Below, in pieces: positions 44,588 to 52,611 of a DNA stretch of 64,000 bases (its first letter is position 1; the number at the start of each line of letters is the position of its first letter). Under the pieces are notes generated by a model. The model was given only the letters and a program-made list of their open reading frames with translations, had not been told where the DNA came from and did not search any database. The position numbers and the translations under genes are program-made. The DNA is from Rhodococcus triatomae (GTDB lineage: Bacteria; Actinomycetota; Actinomycetes; Mycobacteriales; Mycobacteriaceae). The stretch is taken from positions 1,364,001 through 1,428,000 of the forward strand of contig NZ_CP048814.1 of NCBI RefSeq assembly GCF_014217785.1, given 5' to 3'.

Positions 44588-45805
44588 CTAATTGCGCGCC
44601 CCGCCCAATGCCGATTCGACGACGGCCACCGCAGCGCGCACTCCCCCGGCTTCACGCAGTTCGGCGGCGAGTTCGCGCGAGCGCGTCCGGACGTCCGGCG
44701 CGGTGACCTCCGCGAGTGCGGCTCGCAACCGCTCCGGCGTCACGGTCTCCCCATCCACCCGCACCGCGACCCCCGCCGCCACCAGGGCATCCGCGTTCTC
44801 GAACTGGTCGACCGCCTGTGGCACCGCAATCATCGGCGTCGCCGTGTAGATCCCCTCGCTCGATCCACCCATACCGGCATGGGTGACGAACGCGTCGGCC
44901 TCCACGAGGATGTCGTATTGCGGCACCCATCGGTGCACCTCGACATTCGCCGGGATCTCGCCCAGATCGGCGGGATCGACGTGGCGGCCGACCTGCAGGA
45001 CGACGTGCCAGCCCGGCAGCCCGCCGTACGCCGCGAGCGCACGTCTATAGAAGTCCGGCCGGCCCGAGTACGCCGTTCCCAACGAAATCAGCAGCACTCG
45101 GTCCCCGTTGCCGGGTCGGCACCAGGCACCGTCCTCGCCCCGCGTCTGCGGCAGCGCCGGGCCGACGAAGGTGTAGACGTCCTCGTCCACCCGCTCCGCG
45201 TTCGGCTGCATGGACTTCGCGACGAGCACCACCGCACGCGGCGGTCGTCCGAGGAAGTCGTCCGGGTCGTCGTCGATACCGTTGTCCCGCAGAAACTCCC
45301 GCTGACGTTCGTACAGTGCACTACCGCGCGGATCGGCGCGCATCGTCGCGATGTGTTCCGCCATGTCCTGCTCGTACCCCTCCCACGCGACGTACGTGGG
45401 CGACAGCTGGACGATGGGGATCTCCCACTGCCGAGCCAGGATTCGAGCCGGAACCCCGGCGATGTCGTAGAGGAAGAGATCCGGCCGATCGGCGTCGTAC
45501 AGCTCCCGCAACTGCGGCAACATCGATTCGTAGTCGGCCTGGAAGAGGGCGAGAGCGTCGATGGCGTCCCCGCCCCACGGCTCCTCTTCCGTCGCACTGG
45601 ATCCCGCCGCGGTGTTCACCTGCGGCAGGGTGCTGACGTACGGACGGAACTCGGCACCCGTGGACTCGATGACTTCCCGCATCGCGGGATCATCGGCGTA
45701 GGTGACCCGGTAGCCACGGTCGACGAGGCCGCGAATCACCTCCAGGCTCGGATTGACATGACCTGGTGCGGGAATGCTGACCATGGCGATGTGACGGCGG
45801 GACAC
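44588..45805 (-). CDS. Macrolide-type glycosyltransferase (MGT family)
   Basis: 405 residues, GT-B fold. N-terminal IAMVSIPAPGHVNPSLEVIRGL and the C-terminal donor-binding stretch FVTHAGMGGSSEGIYTATPMIAVPQAVDQFENA are classic for the MGT/OleD subfamily, which inactivates macrolides by glucosylation. The start is a GTG with GAGGAGG five bases upstream. It is divergent from a TetR gene with two matching operator sites in between, so it is likely an inducible resistance enzyme. The substrate could instead be a lipid or flavonoid. Confidence 0.87.
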   Translation of the reverse strand: MSRRHIAMVSIPAPGHVNPSLEVIRGLVDRGYRVTYADDPAMREVIESTGAEFRPYVSTLPQVNTAAGSSATEEEPWGGDAIDALALFQADYESMLPQLRELYDADRPDLFLYDIAGVPARILARQWEIPIVQLSPTYVAWEGYEQDMAEHIATMRADPRGSALYERQREFLRDNGIDDDPDDFLGRPPRAVVLVAKSMQPNAERVDEDVYTFVGPALPQTRGEDGAWCRPGNGDRVLLISLGTAYSGRPDFYRRALAAYGGLPGWHVVLQVGRHVDPADLGEIPANVEVHRWVPQYDILVEADAFVTHAGMGGSSEGIYTATPMIAVPQAVDQFENADALVAAGVAVRVDGETVTPERLRAALAEVTAPDVRTRSRELAAELREAGGVRAAVAVVESALGGARN

Positions 45806-45836
45806 GGGAGCCTCCTCGGAGAGGGAATTAACGAAC

Positions 45837-45853
45837 CGAGACGTATCGTCTCG
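45837..45853. promoter_or_regulatory. TetR operator site 1 (CGAGACG-TAT-CGTCTCG)
   Basis: A perfect 17-bp palindrome 32 bp from the glycosyltransferase start. It has the same arms as site 2 at 45891-45907, which lies at the TetR promoter. Two copies in a divergent promoter imply that the TetR protein represses both genes. Confidence 0.7.
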
Positions 45854-45890
45854 AATGCCCTCTCACCGTGCCACCCACCGGAGAATGTGT

Positions 45891-45907
45891 CAAGACGGAA
45901 CGTCTCG
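45891..45907. promoter_or_regulatory. TetR operator site 2 at the tetR promoter
   Basis: CAAGACG-GAA-CGTCTCG matches site 1 with the core AGACG-N3-CGTCT intact. It abuts TATAGT (45908-45913), a -10 whose position seven bases before the ATG at 45920 predicts a leaderless tetR mRNA. Binding would cover the promoter. Confidence 0.65.
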
Positions 45908-45919
45908 TATAGTGACCTC

Positions 45920-46516
45920 ATGGCCTCCACCAGGACGGACGACAGTCACCCTCGCCGCTCCGCACGTGCCAGTTCGGCCGTCCTCTCCGCCACTCGAGAG
46001 CTGATCGCCGAGTTGCCCTATCCGAGGATCACCGTCGAGGGAATCGCGGCGCGCGCAGGAGTCGGCAAGCAGACCATCTACCGTTGGTGGCCCTCGAAGG
46101 GCGCCGTCGTCGTGGATGCCCTCGCAGCGCGGAACCCGGACGATCTCACCTTTCCGGACACCGGCGACCTCCGCGCGGACATGGCCGCGATCCTGCGAGC
46201 CACCGAAGAAGAGTTCGCCTCCCCCGAATTCGACGCCCTGTACCGCGCGCTGACGATCGAGTCCCTGCAGGATCCCGAGCTGCGCCGGATCATCGACGAG
46301 CGCATGCTCGGACCACAGTTCGCGGCGGCGCGCGTCCGTTTCCGGTCGGCCCGCGAGGCAGGCCAACTGCGCACGGACGTCGAGGATTCCGTGGTTTTCG
46401 AGATGTTCATGGCGCCCCTGCTGCATCGCTGGCAGACCGGCGCGCATCCACTCGGCGCCGCGCACGCGGAGGCGATCGCCGACCTCGCGATTCGCGCTCT
46501 CTCGCCCGAGCAGTAG
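45920..46516 (+). CDS. TetR-family transcriptional repressor
   Basis: 198 residues. The helix-turn-helix is ITVEGIAARAGVGKQTIYRWWPSKGAVVVDAL (about 34-65), with an alpha-helical ligand-binding region after it (FDALYRALTIESLQDPEL, ARVRFRSAREAGQLR). It is divergent to the MGT glycosyltransferase and flanked by two copies of one operator, so autoregulation and control of the glycosyltransferase are likely. The inducer is unknown; a macrolide is a guess from the target gene. Confidence 0.9.
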   Translation: MASTRTDDSHPRRSARASSAVLSATRELIAELPYPRITVEGIAARAGVGKQTIYRWWPSKGAVVVDALAARNPDDLTFPDTGDLRADMAAILRATEEEFASPEFDALYRALTIESLQDPELRRIIDERMLGPQFAAARVRFRSAREAGQLRTDVEDSVVFEMFMAPLLHRWQTGAHPLGAAHAEAIADLAIRALSPEQ

Positions 46517-46757
46517 TCCTCCCGGGGAGTAAATACCGATCCGATTTGCGTAGTTCTACTCGGGCGCGCCGACCTTCGGTCGACCAGAGTGATTCGCGTG
46601 ACGACGACACGGGGCAGCGGCCCCGGTGGGCACGTCACGGCACCGGCCCCGGATGACGATTCGGGCCGACCTCACGGCAGACGAGCCGGGGGCCCGATGG
46701 AGGGGTTCGGGTCCCCGGCTCGCGACGCCCCACTCGCACGCGGCCGGCCGACCGCAC

Positions 46758-46763
46758 TTGACA
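46758..46763 (+). promoter_or_regulatory. TTGACA -35 element
   Basis: TTGACA at 46758-46763 lies directly upstream of the first 18-bp repeat (46770-46787) and about 31 bp before the ATG at 46794. No good -10 is seen at 17 bp, but CAAAGT lies there. Confidence 0.45.
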
Positions 46764-46769
46764 GACTCC

Positions 46770-46815
46770 ACTCTGCATCGCAAAGTAGAAGCCATGAACT
46801 CTGCATCGCAAAGTA
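46770..46815 (+). promoter_or_regulatory. Two copies of an 18-bp operator-like sequence around a start codon
   Basis: ACTCTGCATCGCAAAGTA stands at 46770-46787 and again at 46798-46815. Each is itself a quasi-palindrome (ACTCTGC-ATC-GCAAAGT). The ATG at 46794 lies between them and the second copy would encode residues 2-8. They are probable sites for the winged-helix regulator encoded by the next gene but one. Confidence 0.7.
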
Positions 46816-47372
46816 ACCCGGATGCGGCCGCCGCCCGCGGCCTCGTGTCCGACATCGAGAAATGGTCGTCGCAGGGACGAAGACTGGCAGCCCCCGTCTG
46901 GTTCCCCCTCCTGTGCGTCGCGACGGCGGTGTTCGCGTGGGTTCCGGCCGCGCTCCTGCTCGGCGAGTCCAGCTACCTCTACTGGGTCGTCGTCGCCCCG
47001 CTCACGGCGATCGCCTCCGGGTGGTACTTCGCCACCCGTCGCGTCCAGCCTGCCGAGGCACCCGGCCTCCTGGCCCTCGCCACCGGCGCAGTGATGCTGC
47101 TCGGCGTGCTCGCGTTGGTCCTGTTCTATCGCGGTAGCTGGGCGAACGTCGCCGCCTGGCTCGTCGTCGGTGTCGGTCTCGGCATCCTCGCTCTGACCTG
47201 GCGGTCGGTGACCACCGGCGCCGTCGCCGCGGTCGCACTGGTCACCGCTGCCGTCGTGACGATCACCGAGCCGGCACAGAGCGAGGTCGTCCTCGTACTC
47301 GTCGTCGGAACGGCGGCCGCACTGGGCGTGTTCGTCGAGGTCCTGCGCACCGAGTCGGACAGCCGCTCATGA
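46794..47372 (+). CDS. Multi-pass membrane protein of unknown function
   Basis: 192 residues with about six hydrophobic helices (WFPLLCVATAVFAWVPAALLLG, WVVVAPLTAIASGWYFA, LLALATGAVMLLGVLALVLFY, VAAWLVVGVGLGILAL, AVAAVALVTAAVVTI, VVLVLVVGTAAALGVFVEVL). No family is recognised. It overlaps the winged-helix gene by ATGA and is likely repressed by it. If the operator copy at 46798-46815 is a binding site, the true start might be GTG 46845. Confidence 0.7.
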   Translation: MNSASQSNPDAAAARGLVSDIEKWSSQGRRLAAPVWFPLLCVATAVFAWVPAALLLGESSYLYWVVVAPLTAIASGWYFATRRVQPAEAPGLLALATGAVMLLGVLALVLFYRGSWANVAAWLVVGVGLGILALTWRSVTTGAVAAVALVTAAVVTITEPAQSEVVLVLVVGTAAALGVFVEVLRTESDSRS

Positions 47373-47674
47373 ACGATCCGCACCCGACGGTCGGACTCGA
47401 CGACGTCGTACACCAACGCACTCGCCTCGGAATCCTGGCGCTGCTCGACTCCGGCGCCTCGATGGAGTTCGGCGCACTGCGCGATGCCCTCCATCTCACC
47501 GACGGCAACCTCAACCGTCACCTGAAGGTGCTCCAGGAAGCAGAGCTGGTGGCCACGGAGCGGCGCGGTTCCGGCCGACCGCGCACCTGGGCATCCATCA
47601 CCGCGACAGGCCGGAGCGCACTCGCCGCGGAGCTCGCCGCGCTCCGGGCGCTCATCGCGGCCGCCGAGCAGTAG
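47369..47674 (+). CDS. Winged-helix transcriptional regulator (HTH_34/MarR-like)
   Basis: 101 residues, the compact form of the ArsR/MarR-like winged helix. The motif starts with LDDVVHQRTRLGILALLDSGASMEFGALRDALHLTDGNLNRHLKVLQEAELV, followed by the wing GSGRPRTWASITATGRSAL. Proteins of this type often regulate the membrane gene they are coupled to, here by a 4-bp overlap. The TTTGCGATGCAGAGT-type palindromes upstream are the probable operator. No cysteine sensor is visible. Confidence 0.87.
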   Translation: MNDPHPTVGLDDVVHQRTRLGILALLDSGASMEFGALRDALHLTDGNLNRHLKVLQEAELVATERRGSGRPRTWASITATGRSALAAELAALRALIAAAEQ

Positions 47675-47702
47675 CCCGGCCGTCGACTCGGTGTGCCGGG
47701 CA

Positions 47703-47736
47703 GTGACGGGGCCGGTCAGGTGACGGGGCCGGTCAG
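47703..47736 (+). repeat. Tandem 17-bp duplication
   Basis: GTGACGGGGCCGGTCAG is present twice directly, at 47703-47719 and 47720-47736. It reaches into the last codons of purQ and sits at the convergent gene ends; probably a slippage product. Confidence 0.8.
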
Positions 47737-48410
47737 GCCGAGACGACGCTCTCGAGCACGGAGTAGAACATGCCCAGCCCGTCGTCGCTGGGACCGGTGA
47801 GGGCCTCGGTGGCGTGCTCCGGATGCGGCATGAGTCCGACGACGCGACCGTTCGCCGAGGAGATCCCCGCGATGGCACGCTGCGAGCCGTTCGGGTTGTC
47901 TCCCGCGTAACGGAACACGACACGACCCTCGCCCTCGAGCTCGTCGAGCACCGTCTGCGAGGCCTGGTACCGGCCCTCGCCCGACTTGAGCGGAATCAGG
48001 ATCTCGGCGCCCGGCTCGTACCGGCCGGTCCAGGCCGTGGACGTGGCCTCCACCTTCAGCCACTGGTCCCGACAGATGAAGTGCAGGCCCTCGTTGCGGG
48101 TGAGCGCACCGGGCAGCAGACCCGCCTCGCACAGCACCTGGAAGCCGTTGCAGATGCCCAGGACCGGCATGCCCTTCCCGGCTGCCTCCACGACCTTCCC
48201 CATCACCGGGGTGAATCGGGCGATCGCGCCGGCGCGCAGGTAGTCGCCGTAGGAGAAGCCACCGGGCACGATGACGGCATCGACGTTCTTCAGGTCCGCG
48301 TCACCGTGCCAGAGGCTCACGGCCTCGCCGCCGGCCAGGCGCACGGCGCGTGCGGCATCGACGTCGTCGAGGGTGCCGGGGAAGGTGATGACTCCGACGC
48401 GTGCGCTCAT
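47733..48410 (-). CDS. purQ: Phosphoribosylformylglycinamidine synthase glutaminase subunit PurQ
   Basis: 225 residues. It delivers ammonia from glutamine to PurL in FGAM synthesis. The class I amidotransferase nucleophile is Cys87 in [10 protein letters not shown]; the His/Glu pair is in [10 protein letters not shown]. Start [16 protein letters not shown]. The ATG overlaps the purS stop by 4 bp. It lies far from purL in this window. The C-terminus overlaps the 17-bp tandem duplication. Confidence 0.96.
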   Translation of the reverse strand: MSARVGVITFPGTLDDVDAARAVRLAGGEAVSLWHGDADLKNVDAVIVPGGFSYGDYLRAGAIARFTPVMGKVVEAAGKGMPVLGICNGFQVLCEAGLLPGALTRNEGLHFICRDQWLKVEATSTAWTGRYEPGAEILIPLKSGEGRYQASQTVLDELEGEGRVVFRYAGDNPNGSQRAIAGISSANGRVVGLMPHPEHATEALTGPSDDGLGMFYSVLESVVSA

Positions 48411-48646
48411 GCCTCGACGCGCCTGACGGTCCAGTTCTCGATCACCGTGTTGGCGAGGAGCGCCTCGGCGATCTGCTCGAGCTGGGCGTCGTCGACGCTG
48501 CCGTCGACCTCGAGCTCGAAACGCTTGCCCTGACGAACGTCCGTGATTCCGTTGAATCCGAGCCGCGGGAGGGCGCCGGCTATGGCCTGCCCCTGCGGGT
48601 CGAGAATCTCGGCCTTGGGCATGACTTCGACGACGACACGGGCCAC
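48407..48646 (-). CDS. purS: Phosphoribosylformylglycinamidine synthase subunit PurS
   Basis: 79 residues from GTG 48646, with GAGGAG seven bases upstream. PurS is a small dimeric protein that bridges PurL and Pur[41 protein letters not shown] and [15 protein letters not shown] match. Coupled to purQ by ATGA. An upstream in-frame ATG would add 14 residues without homology and is rejected as the start. Confidence 0.95.
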   Translation of the reverse strand: MARVVVEVMPKAEILDPQGQAIAGALPRLGFNGITDVRQGKRFELEVDGSVDDAQLEQIAEALLANTVIENWTVRRVEA

Positions 48647-48780
48647 GCGGACGCTCCTCGGTAGTTGTGCTCGGCCCTGGTGGGACACCGGGCGCTCGCC
48701 CAGTTTACCGGCAGCGGCCGGGCGCTTCCCACCCAGTGCGAATCCGGCGCCGCGCAGGTGTGACGGCGCATACTCGAGAC

Positions 48781-49425
48781 ATGCGATTGACTCACTTCGG
48801 CCACAGTTGCGTCCTCGTCGAATTGCACGGTTCGACCATCCTGTTCGACCCGGGGAACTTCTCGCACGGATTCGAGGGCATCGAAGGCCTGGACGCGATC
48901 ATGGTCACCCATCAGCATCCCGACCACGCGGACCCCGCACGGCTGCCGGCCCTGGTCGAGGCCAACCCCGGCGCCGCCCTCTATGCGGATCCGCAGACCG
49001 CGCAGCAGCTCGGCGGCCGGTGGACGGCGGTACGCGCGGGCGACGAGTTCGACATCGGCGACGTCCGGGTCACGGGCACCGGCGGCGTCCACGCCACCAT
49101 TCACCCCGAGATCCCGGTGATCGACAACACCGCGTATCTGCTCGGCGACGCCGAGAGCCCGGCACGGCTGCTGCATCCGGGCGATTCCCTGTTCGTCCCC
49201 GACCACGACGTGGACGTACTGGCCCTGCCCGCCGCGGCCCCGTGGCTGAAGATCTGGGAGGCGATCGACTACCTGCGGGCGGTCGCCCCGCGGCTCGCGG
49301 TTCCCATCCATCAGGGCATCGTCGCAGACCAGGCAACCGGGATCTTCTACGGGCGCTACTCCGACATGGCGCCGGAGGGCACGGAGTTCCGCGTCCTCCC
49401 GAGCGAGTCCGTGGTCGAGGTGTAG
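48781..49425 (+). CDS. MBL-fold metal-dependent hydrolase (Rv0786c-type)
   Basis: 214 residues beginning MRLTHFGHSCVLVEL. The metallo-beta-lactamase zinc motif THQHPDHAD (HxHxDH-type) is complete, and later HPGDSLF and IHQGIVAD supply further ligands. This is the UlaG-like branch (YycJ/UlaG-type) with unknown substrate. It is divergent to purS/purQ and convergent with the methyltransferase operon, separated by a hairpin. Conserved as Rv0786c next to purQ in mycobacteria. Confidence 0.88.
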   Translation: MRLTHFGHSCVLVELHGSTILFDPGNFSHGFEGIEGLDAIMVTHQHPDHADPARLPALVEANPGAALYADPQTAQQLGGRWTAVRAGDEFDIGDVRVTGTGGVHATIHPEIPVIDNTAYLLGDAESPARLLHPGDSLFVPDHDVDVLALPAAAPWLKIWEAIDYLRAVAPRLAVPIHQGIVADQATGIFYGRYSDMAPEGTEFRVLPSESVVEV

Positions 49426-49487
49426 TCGATGATCAGCCCCCACTGGGATGGCGCGTGACGGGGAGTTCGGCACCCCCGCTCGTCCCT

Positions 49488-49559
49488 CGATCCGCGGACG
49501 TTCTGCACACCGTGCTCCCGAACCTTCGAGAGCACGGCGCAGACAACGTCCGCGGATCG
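49488..49559. terminator. Imperfect long hairpin between convergent genes
   Basis: Arms start with 15 exact bases (49488-49502 with 49545-49559, CGATCCGCGGACGTT) and continue with shorter matches (CTGC.. / ..GCAG, CGTGCTC / GAGCACG) around a loop near 49520-49530. It is the likely bidirectional terminator of the hydrolase gene and the methyltransferase operon. Confidence 0.6.
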
Positions 49560-49564
49560 CCTAC

Positions 49565-50203
49565 CTAGGACGCGCCGGAATCCGGGCGCGACACCAGCCC
49601 CTCCTCCGCTGCGACCGACGGAACGGCCCCGCGGGTGAGCACGTCCAGACGGAAGTCGCCGTCCGCGTACGACGCGAACGGCACGAGGCCGGGTGTGCGG
49701 GCGAGTTCGTCGTGTACCCGGGTGCCGGTCGAGGGATAGTCCGGCACCCGGTGGGTCCAGTGCACCGCGATCAGGGTGCCGCCGTCCTCGAGTGCGTCGA
49801 CGGCGCGGGCCGCGACGGTGCGCAGCCCCTCGGCGTCCAGGTAGTAGAGCACCTCACCGAGGACGATCAGGTCGAACCGTTCCACAGGCCAGGTGGCCAG
49901 CAGCGAACTCTGCCGGAGTTCCACCCGATCGGCGAGACCCGCGCGGCGCAACCGAGCCGCGGACGTGTCGAGCGCACGAGCGACGATGTCGGTGGCCACC
50001 ACTCGGTCGCAGCGACGTGCGAGCATCTCGGTGAACACCCCGACGGAACCGCCCGGCTCGAACGCACATCGGTAGCGCCGGCGCGGCAACGCCGCGAGAG
50101 TCAGTGCGTACTTGCGTTCCTCGTACCACCGTTCGGCGAAACCCCACGGGTCTTCGGCGTCGGCGTACATCGATTCGAAGAAGTCCCCGTCCATTTCGGT
50201 CAC
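49565..50203 (-). CDS. NodS-like SAM-dependent methyltransferase
   Basis: 212 residues from GTG 50203, which overlaps the deacetylase stop (GTGA). The start FFESMYADAEDPWGFAERWYEERKYALTLAAL and the SAM motif FEPGGSVGVFTEMLARRC, then ATDIVARALDTSAARL and DLIVLGEVLYYLD, are the NodS/DUF-type class I methyltransferase pattern. NodS N-methylates a deacetylated glucosamine in Nod factor synthesis. Here it is last of a five-gene operon with a PIG-L deacetylase just before it, so N-methylation of an amino sugar is a reasonable inference. Confidence 0.87.
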   Translation of the reverse strand: MTEMDGDFFESMYADAEDPWGFAERWYEERKYALTLAALPRRRYRCAFEPGGSVGVFTEMLARRCDRVVATDIVARALDTSAARLRRAGLADRVELRQSSLLATWPVERFDLIVLGEVLYYLDAEGLRTVAARAVDALEDGGTLIAVHWTHRVPDYPSTGTRVHDELARTPGLVPFASYADGDFRLDVLTRGAVPSVAAEEGLVSRPDSGAS

Positions 50204-50967
50204 AGGAACACCACCTCGGTGCCGCGAGTGAGCCGCTCCAACACCCACGGAGGCAGGATCGCGGCGTCCCGCGGGTCGTCGGAGAGCGGCGCGATCTGGG
50301 TCCGGAAGCGCTGCACCGCCTTCTCCTTACGTCGCAGCACCTCCCGGTCGGGCGTAGCGATCGCGGCCCGCTCCCAGGGGACCGCGGCGTCACCGGGTGT
50401 CGCCCAGTGCCACATCCACACCGGATACTCGAGCAGCCGGTGGCCACCCTCCGCGCACGCCTGTGCCGCGGCCCGGCCGACCGCCTCGTGGTCCGGGTGA
50501 CCGTCTCCACGCCACGTCGCCAGAACCCAGGAGCCCGCCGCATCGTCCGACTCCCCCGCGATGCGCGCGACGTATGCGGACAATTCGGCTTCCCGTCCTG
50601 CCACTCCCCCGTCGGCGAACCCGAGCCGCCGCGGAACCGGAACACCCAGGCATTCGGCGGCACGCTCCGACTCGTCGATCCTTCGTGCAACGAGGGCCTG
50701 CGGCGTGAGCGTGGGCGAATCCGGGTGCGAGGCTTCACCGTCGGTGACGGCGAGCACGGTCACGCGGATTCCGGACGCCACGGCCGTCGCCGCCAGTGCG
50801 CCGACGCCGAGGACCTCGTCGTCCGGATGCGGAGCAACCACCACCAGGTGGGTGCACCCGGCGAGAGAGAGCTCGGGTCCCTGCCACTCGGACAACCACC
50901 TGCGCCACTCGCGCTCCGGCGTGCCACGATAGGGGGATCGCCGAAACAGGTTGCCGTTACCCGTCAT
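50200..50967 (-). CDS. PIG-L family N-deacetylase
   Basis: 255 residues; the ATG at 50967 overlaps the acyl-CoA dehydrogenase stop by 11 bp. The LmbE/PIG-L zinc motifs are HPDDE (VVVAPHPDDEVLGVGAL, about 45-50) and WRGDGHPDHEAVG. PIG-L enzymes remove N-acetyl groups from GlcNAc-containing lipids and small glycosides; MshB is the mycothiol example. The partner sugar here is unknown. Upstream of the NodS-like gene and downstream of GT2 and ACAD genes, with every junction overlapping. Confidence 0.92.
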   Translation of the reverse strand: MTGNGNLFRRSPYRGTPEREWRRWLSEWQGPELSLAGCTHLVVVAPHPDDEVLGVGALAATAVASGIRVTVLAVTDGEASHPDSPTLTPQALVARRIDESERAAECLGVPVPRRLGFADGGVAGREAELSAYVARIAGESDDAAGSWVLATWRGDGHPDHEAVGRAAAQACAEGGHRLLEYPVWMWHWATPGDAAVPWERAAIATPDREVLRRKEKAVQRFRTQIAPLSDDPRDAAILPPWVLERLTRGTEVVFL

Positions 50968-51952
50968 ACGGACCGTCCGGGAACGGCTCGGCGCCTGCGA
51001 TCTCGCCCAGGGCCTGGAGGTCCCGCTCGGCGTGGGACTGACGAAGGTAGACGAGCAGATCCGCCACGGCCCGAGCGTGCGCGCCGTCCGTTGCCAGTGG
51101 CGCGGCGCCGAGAGCCCGGCCGACGCGGTCCACGACCTCCGTCGCGGTGCGCTCGATGACGGCTCGCAACCTCTGGGCCCGACGACGGTCCGCGGGCTGC
51201 GCACCCGGCGTGGCATCGATCTCCGCCGCGGCGGACCCCAGCGCCCACCGTCCGGCCGCCAGGGCGGCGTCGACGCCACCGAGGTGTGCGAGTTGGTGGG
51301 GGTCGGCACGGCCGGACCGGGCCCGCTCGTACAGCGGCTCGGCCACGGACAGCGCGCCGCCGAACCAGCAGGCCGCAACCCCGCAGGCCCCGTGCCAGAA
51401 GCCGGGTCGGTCCAGGTAGTCCCGGGCGGCGCCGACGGGACGTGCCGGTACGCCGTCGAAAGCGACCGATTCGGTGTTCGTACCGGCCATTCCCGCATTG
51501 CGCCAGCCACCGTGTCCCGGTTCCGCACCCGGCACGCGGAGATCCACCGCAAACAATCGTGAGGTGCCGTCGGCTCGGGCCGTGACGAGCGCGTGGGTGC
51601 AGAGCGAGGCACCCGAACACCACGTCTTCTCCCCGTGGAGAATCCACGCGTCACGCTCCCGCTCGGCGTCCAGGAGTGGGCGCGGGGGCTCACTCGCCCA
51701 CACACCCCACAGCTCGCCCGCACCGACGCGTGAGTGACCCGTCTCGGCGAGGATCGCATCCGCATCGACGTGTGCCTCGAGCAACCGTCCGGCGGACAGG
51801 TTCGTCCGGCAGGCGCGAGTGAGTGCGCTCCAGCGTGCCGCGGTGTGCCCGGCCCCCGGCAACGGCAGCTTCCCCTCGCCTCTGCTCAATGCCCGCTCGA
51901 GGTGCGTGACGACAGCCGGATCGATCGCCGGCCCCGACGTCGGGATCCTCAC
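50957..51952 (-). CDS. Short acyl-CoA dehydrogenase family protein
   Basis: 331 residues from GTG 51952 (GTGA overlap with the glycosyltransferase). The FAD-enzyme piece ILHGEKTWCSGASLCTHALVTAR and the C-terminal helix region (VDAALAAGRWALGSAA, LRAVIERTATEVVDRVGRALGAAPL) belong to the ACAD fold. It is shorter than the usual 380 residues and several standard ACAD motifs are weak, so it may not act on a CoA ester. In this operon it might desaturate or oxidise an acyl or amine intermediate. Confidence 0.8.
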   Translation of the reverse strand: MRIPTSGPAIDPAVVTHLERALSRGEGKLPLPGAGHTAARWSALTRACRTNLSAGRLLEAHVDADAILAETGHSRVGAGELWGVWASEPPRPLLDAERERDAWILHGEKTWCSGASLCTHALVTARADGTSRLFAVDLRVPGAEPGHGGWRNAGMAGTNTESVAFDGVPARPVGAARDYLDRPGFWHGACGVAACWFGGALSVAEPLYERARSGRADPHQLAHLGGVDAALAAGRWALGSAAAEIDATPGAQPADRRRAQRLRAVIERTATEVVDRVGRALGAAPLATDGAHARAVADLLVYLRQSHAERDLQALGEIAGAEPFPDGPYDG

Positions 51953-52611
51953 CGCAGGCTCGCCAGGTGGGAGGCGAAGCCGGCAGGGGCGCGGCCCCGC
52001 GCTCTGGCCGAGGTGCGTACCGGCGCGTCGGTACTCCACACCACCTGCGCTCCGCGACCGATCATCCGGTGTATCAGGTCCACGTCCTCACCGGACTCGA
52101 GTGATGCGAATCCGCTTACCGCCCCGTACAACTCGGCGCTGAAACCCAGTGAGGCACCGTGGACATGACGTTTGCTCGACCCGTACGCCGCCAGATACCG
52201 GCGCCGGACCGCCGGCGACCACTGGGACCAGTCGTCCACGACGACCGTGCCGGGCACCAGTTCCGCCCCCGCACTCGCATGTGCGAGCTGCGAACTCAGC
52301 CAGTTCGGTGGCACCCGCGAGTCCGCATCCGTGGTCGCGAACCACTCGTGTCGGCGAACCGGGACGGCCGCGAACCCGGCACGACGAGCTGCACCGACAT
52401 TGTGGAGATCCACCACCACGGTCTCGATCCCGGGACCGACCACCTCGGCACTGCCGTCCGAGCAGGCGTCGAGGACGACGACGATCCGGACCGGCACATC
52501 CAGCCCGCCGCTCGCCTCACGAAGCCCGTGCAGGCAGTCGGGGAGATCGGCTCTCTCGTTGTGCGCAGGAACGACGACGGTGACGTGATCGACACGTACC
52601 GTTCGGGTCAA
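51949..52611 (-). CDS. GT2 family glycosyltransferase
   Basis: 220 residues: VTVVVPAHNERADLPDCLHGLREA at the N-terminus, the DXD-type DADSRVPPNWL, then PGTVVVDDW and SFGAELYGAVSGF-type GASLGFSAELYGAVSGFASLESGEDVDLIHRM. A small GT-A fold with no membrane helix, so it probably transfers sugar to a soluble or peripheral acceptor. It overlaps the small Rho_N-like gene upstream by ATGA and the ACAD gene downstream. NodC-like role is conceivable but no N-acyl transferase is present. Confidence 0.88.
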   Translation of the reverse strand: MTRTVRVDHVTVVVPAHNERADLPDCLHGLREASGGLDVPVRIVVVLDACSDGSAEVVGPGIETVVVDLHNVGAARRAGFAAVPVRRHEWFATTDADSRVPPNWLSSQLAHASAGAELVPGTVVVDDWSQWSPAVRRRYLAAYGSSKRHVHGASLGFSAELYGAVSGFASLESGEDVDLIHRMIGRGAQVVWSTDAPVRTSARARGRAPAGFASHLASLR

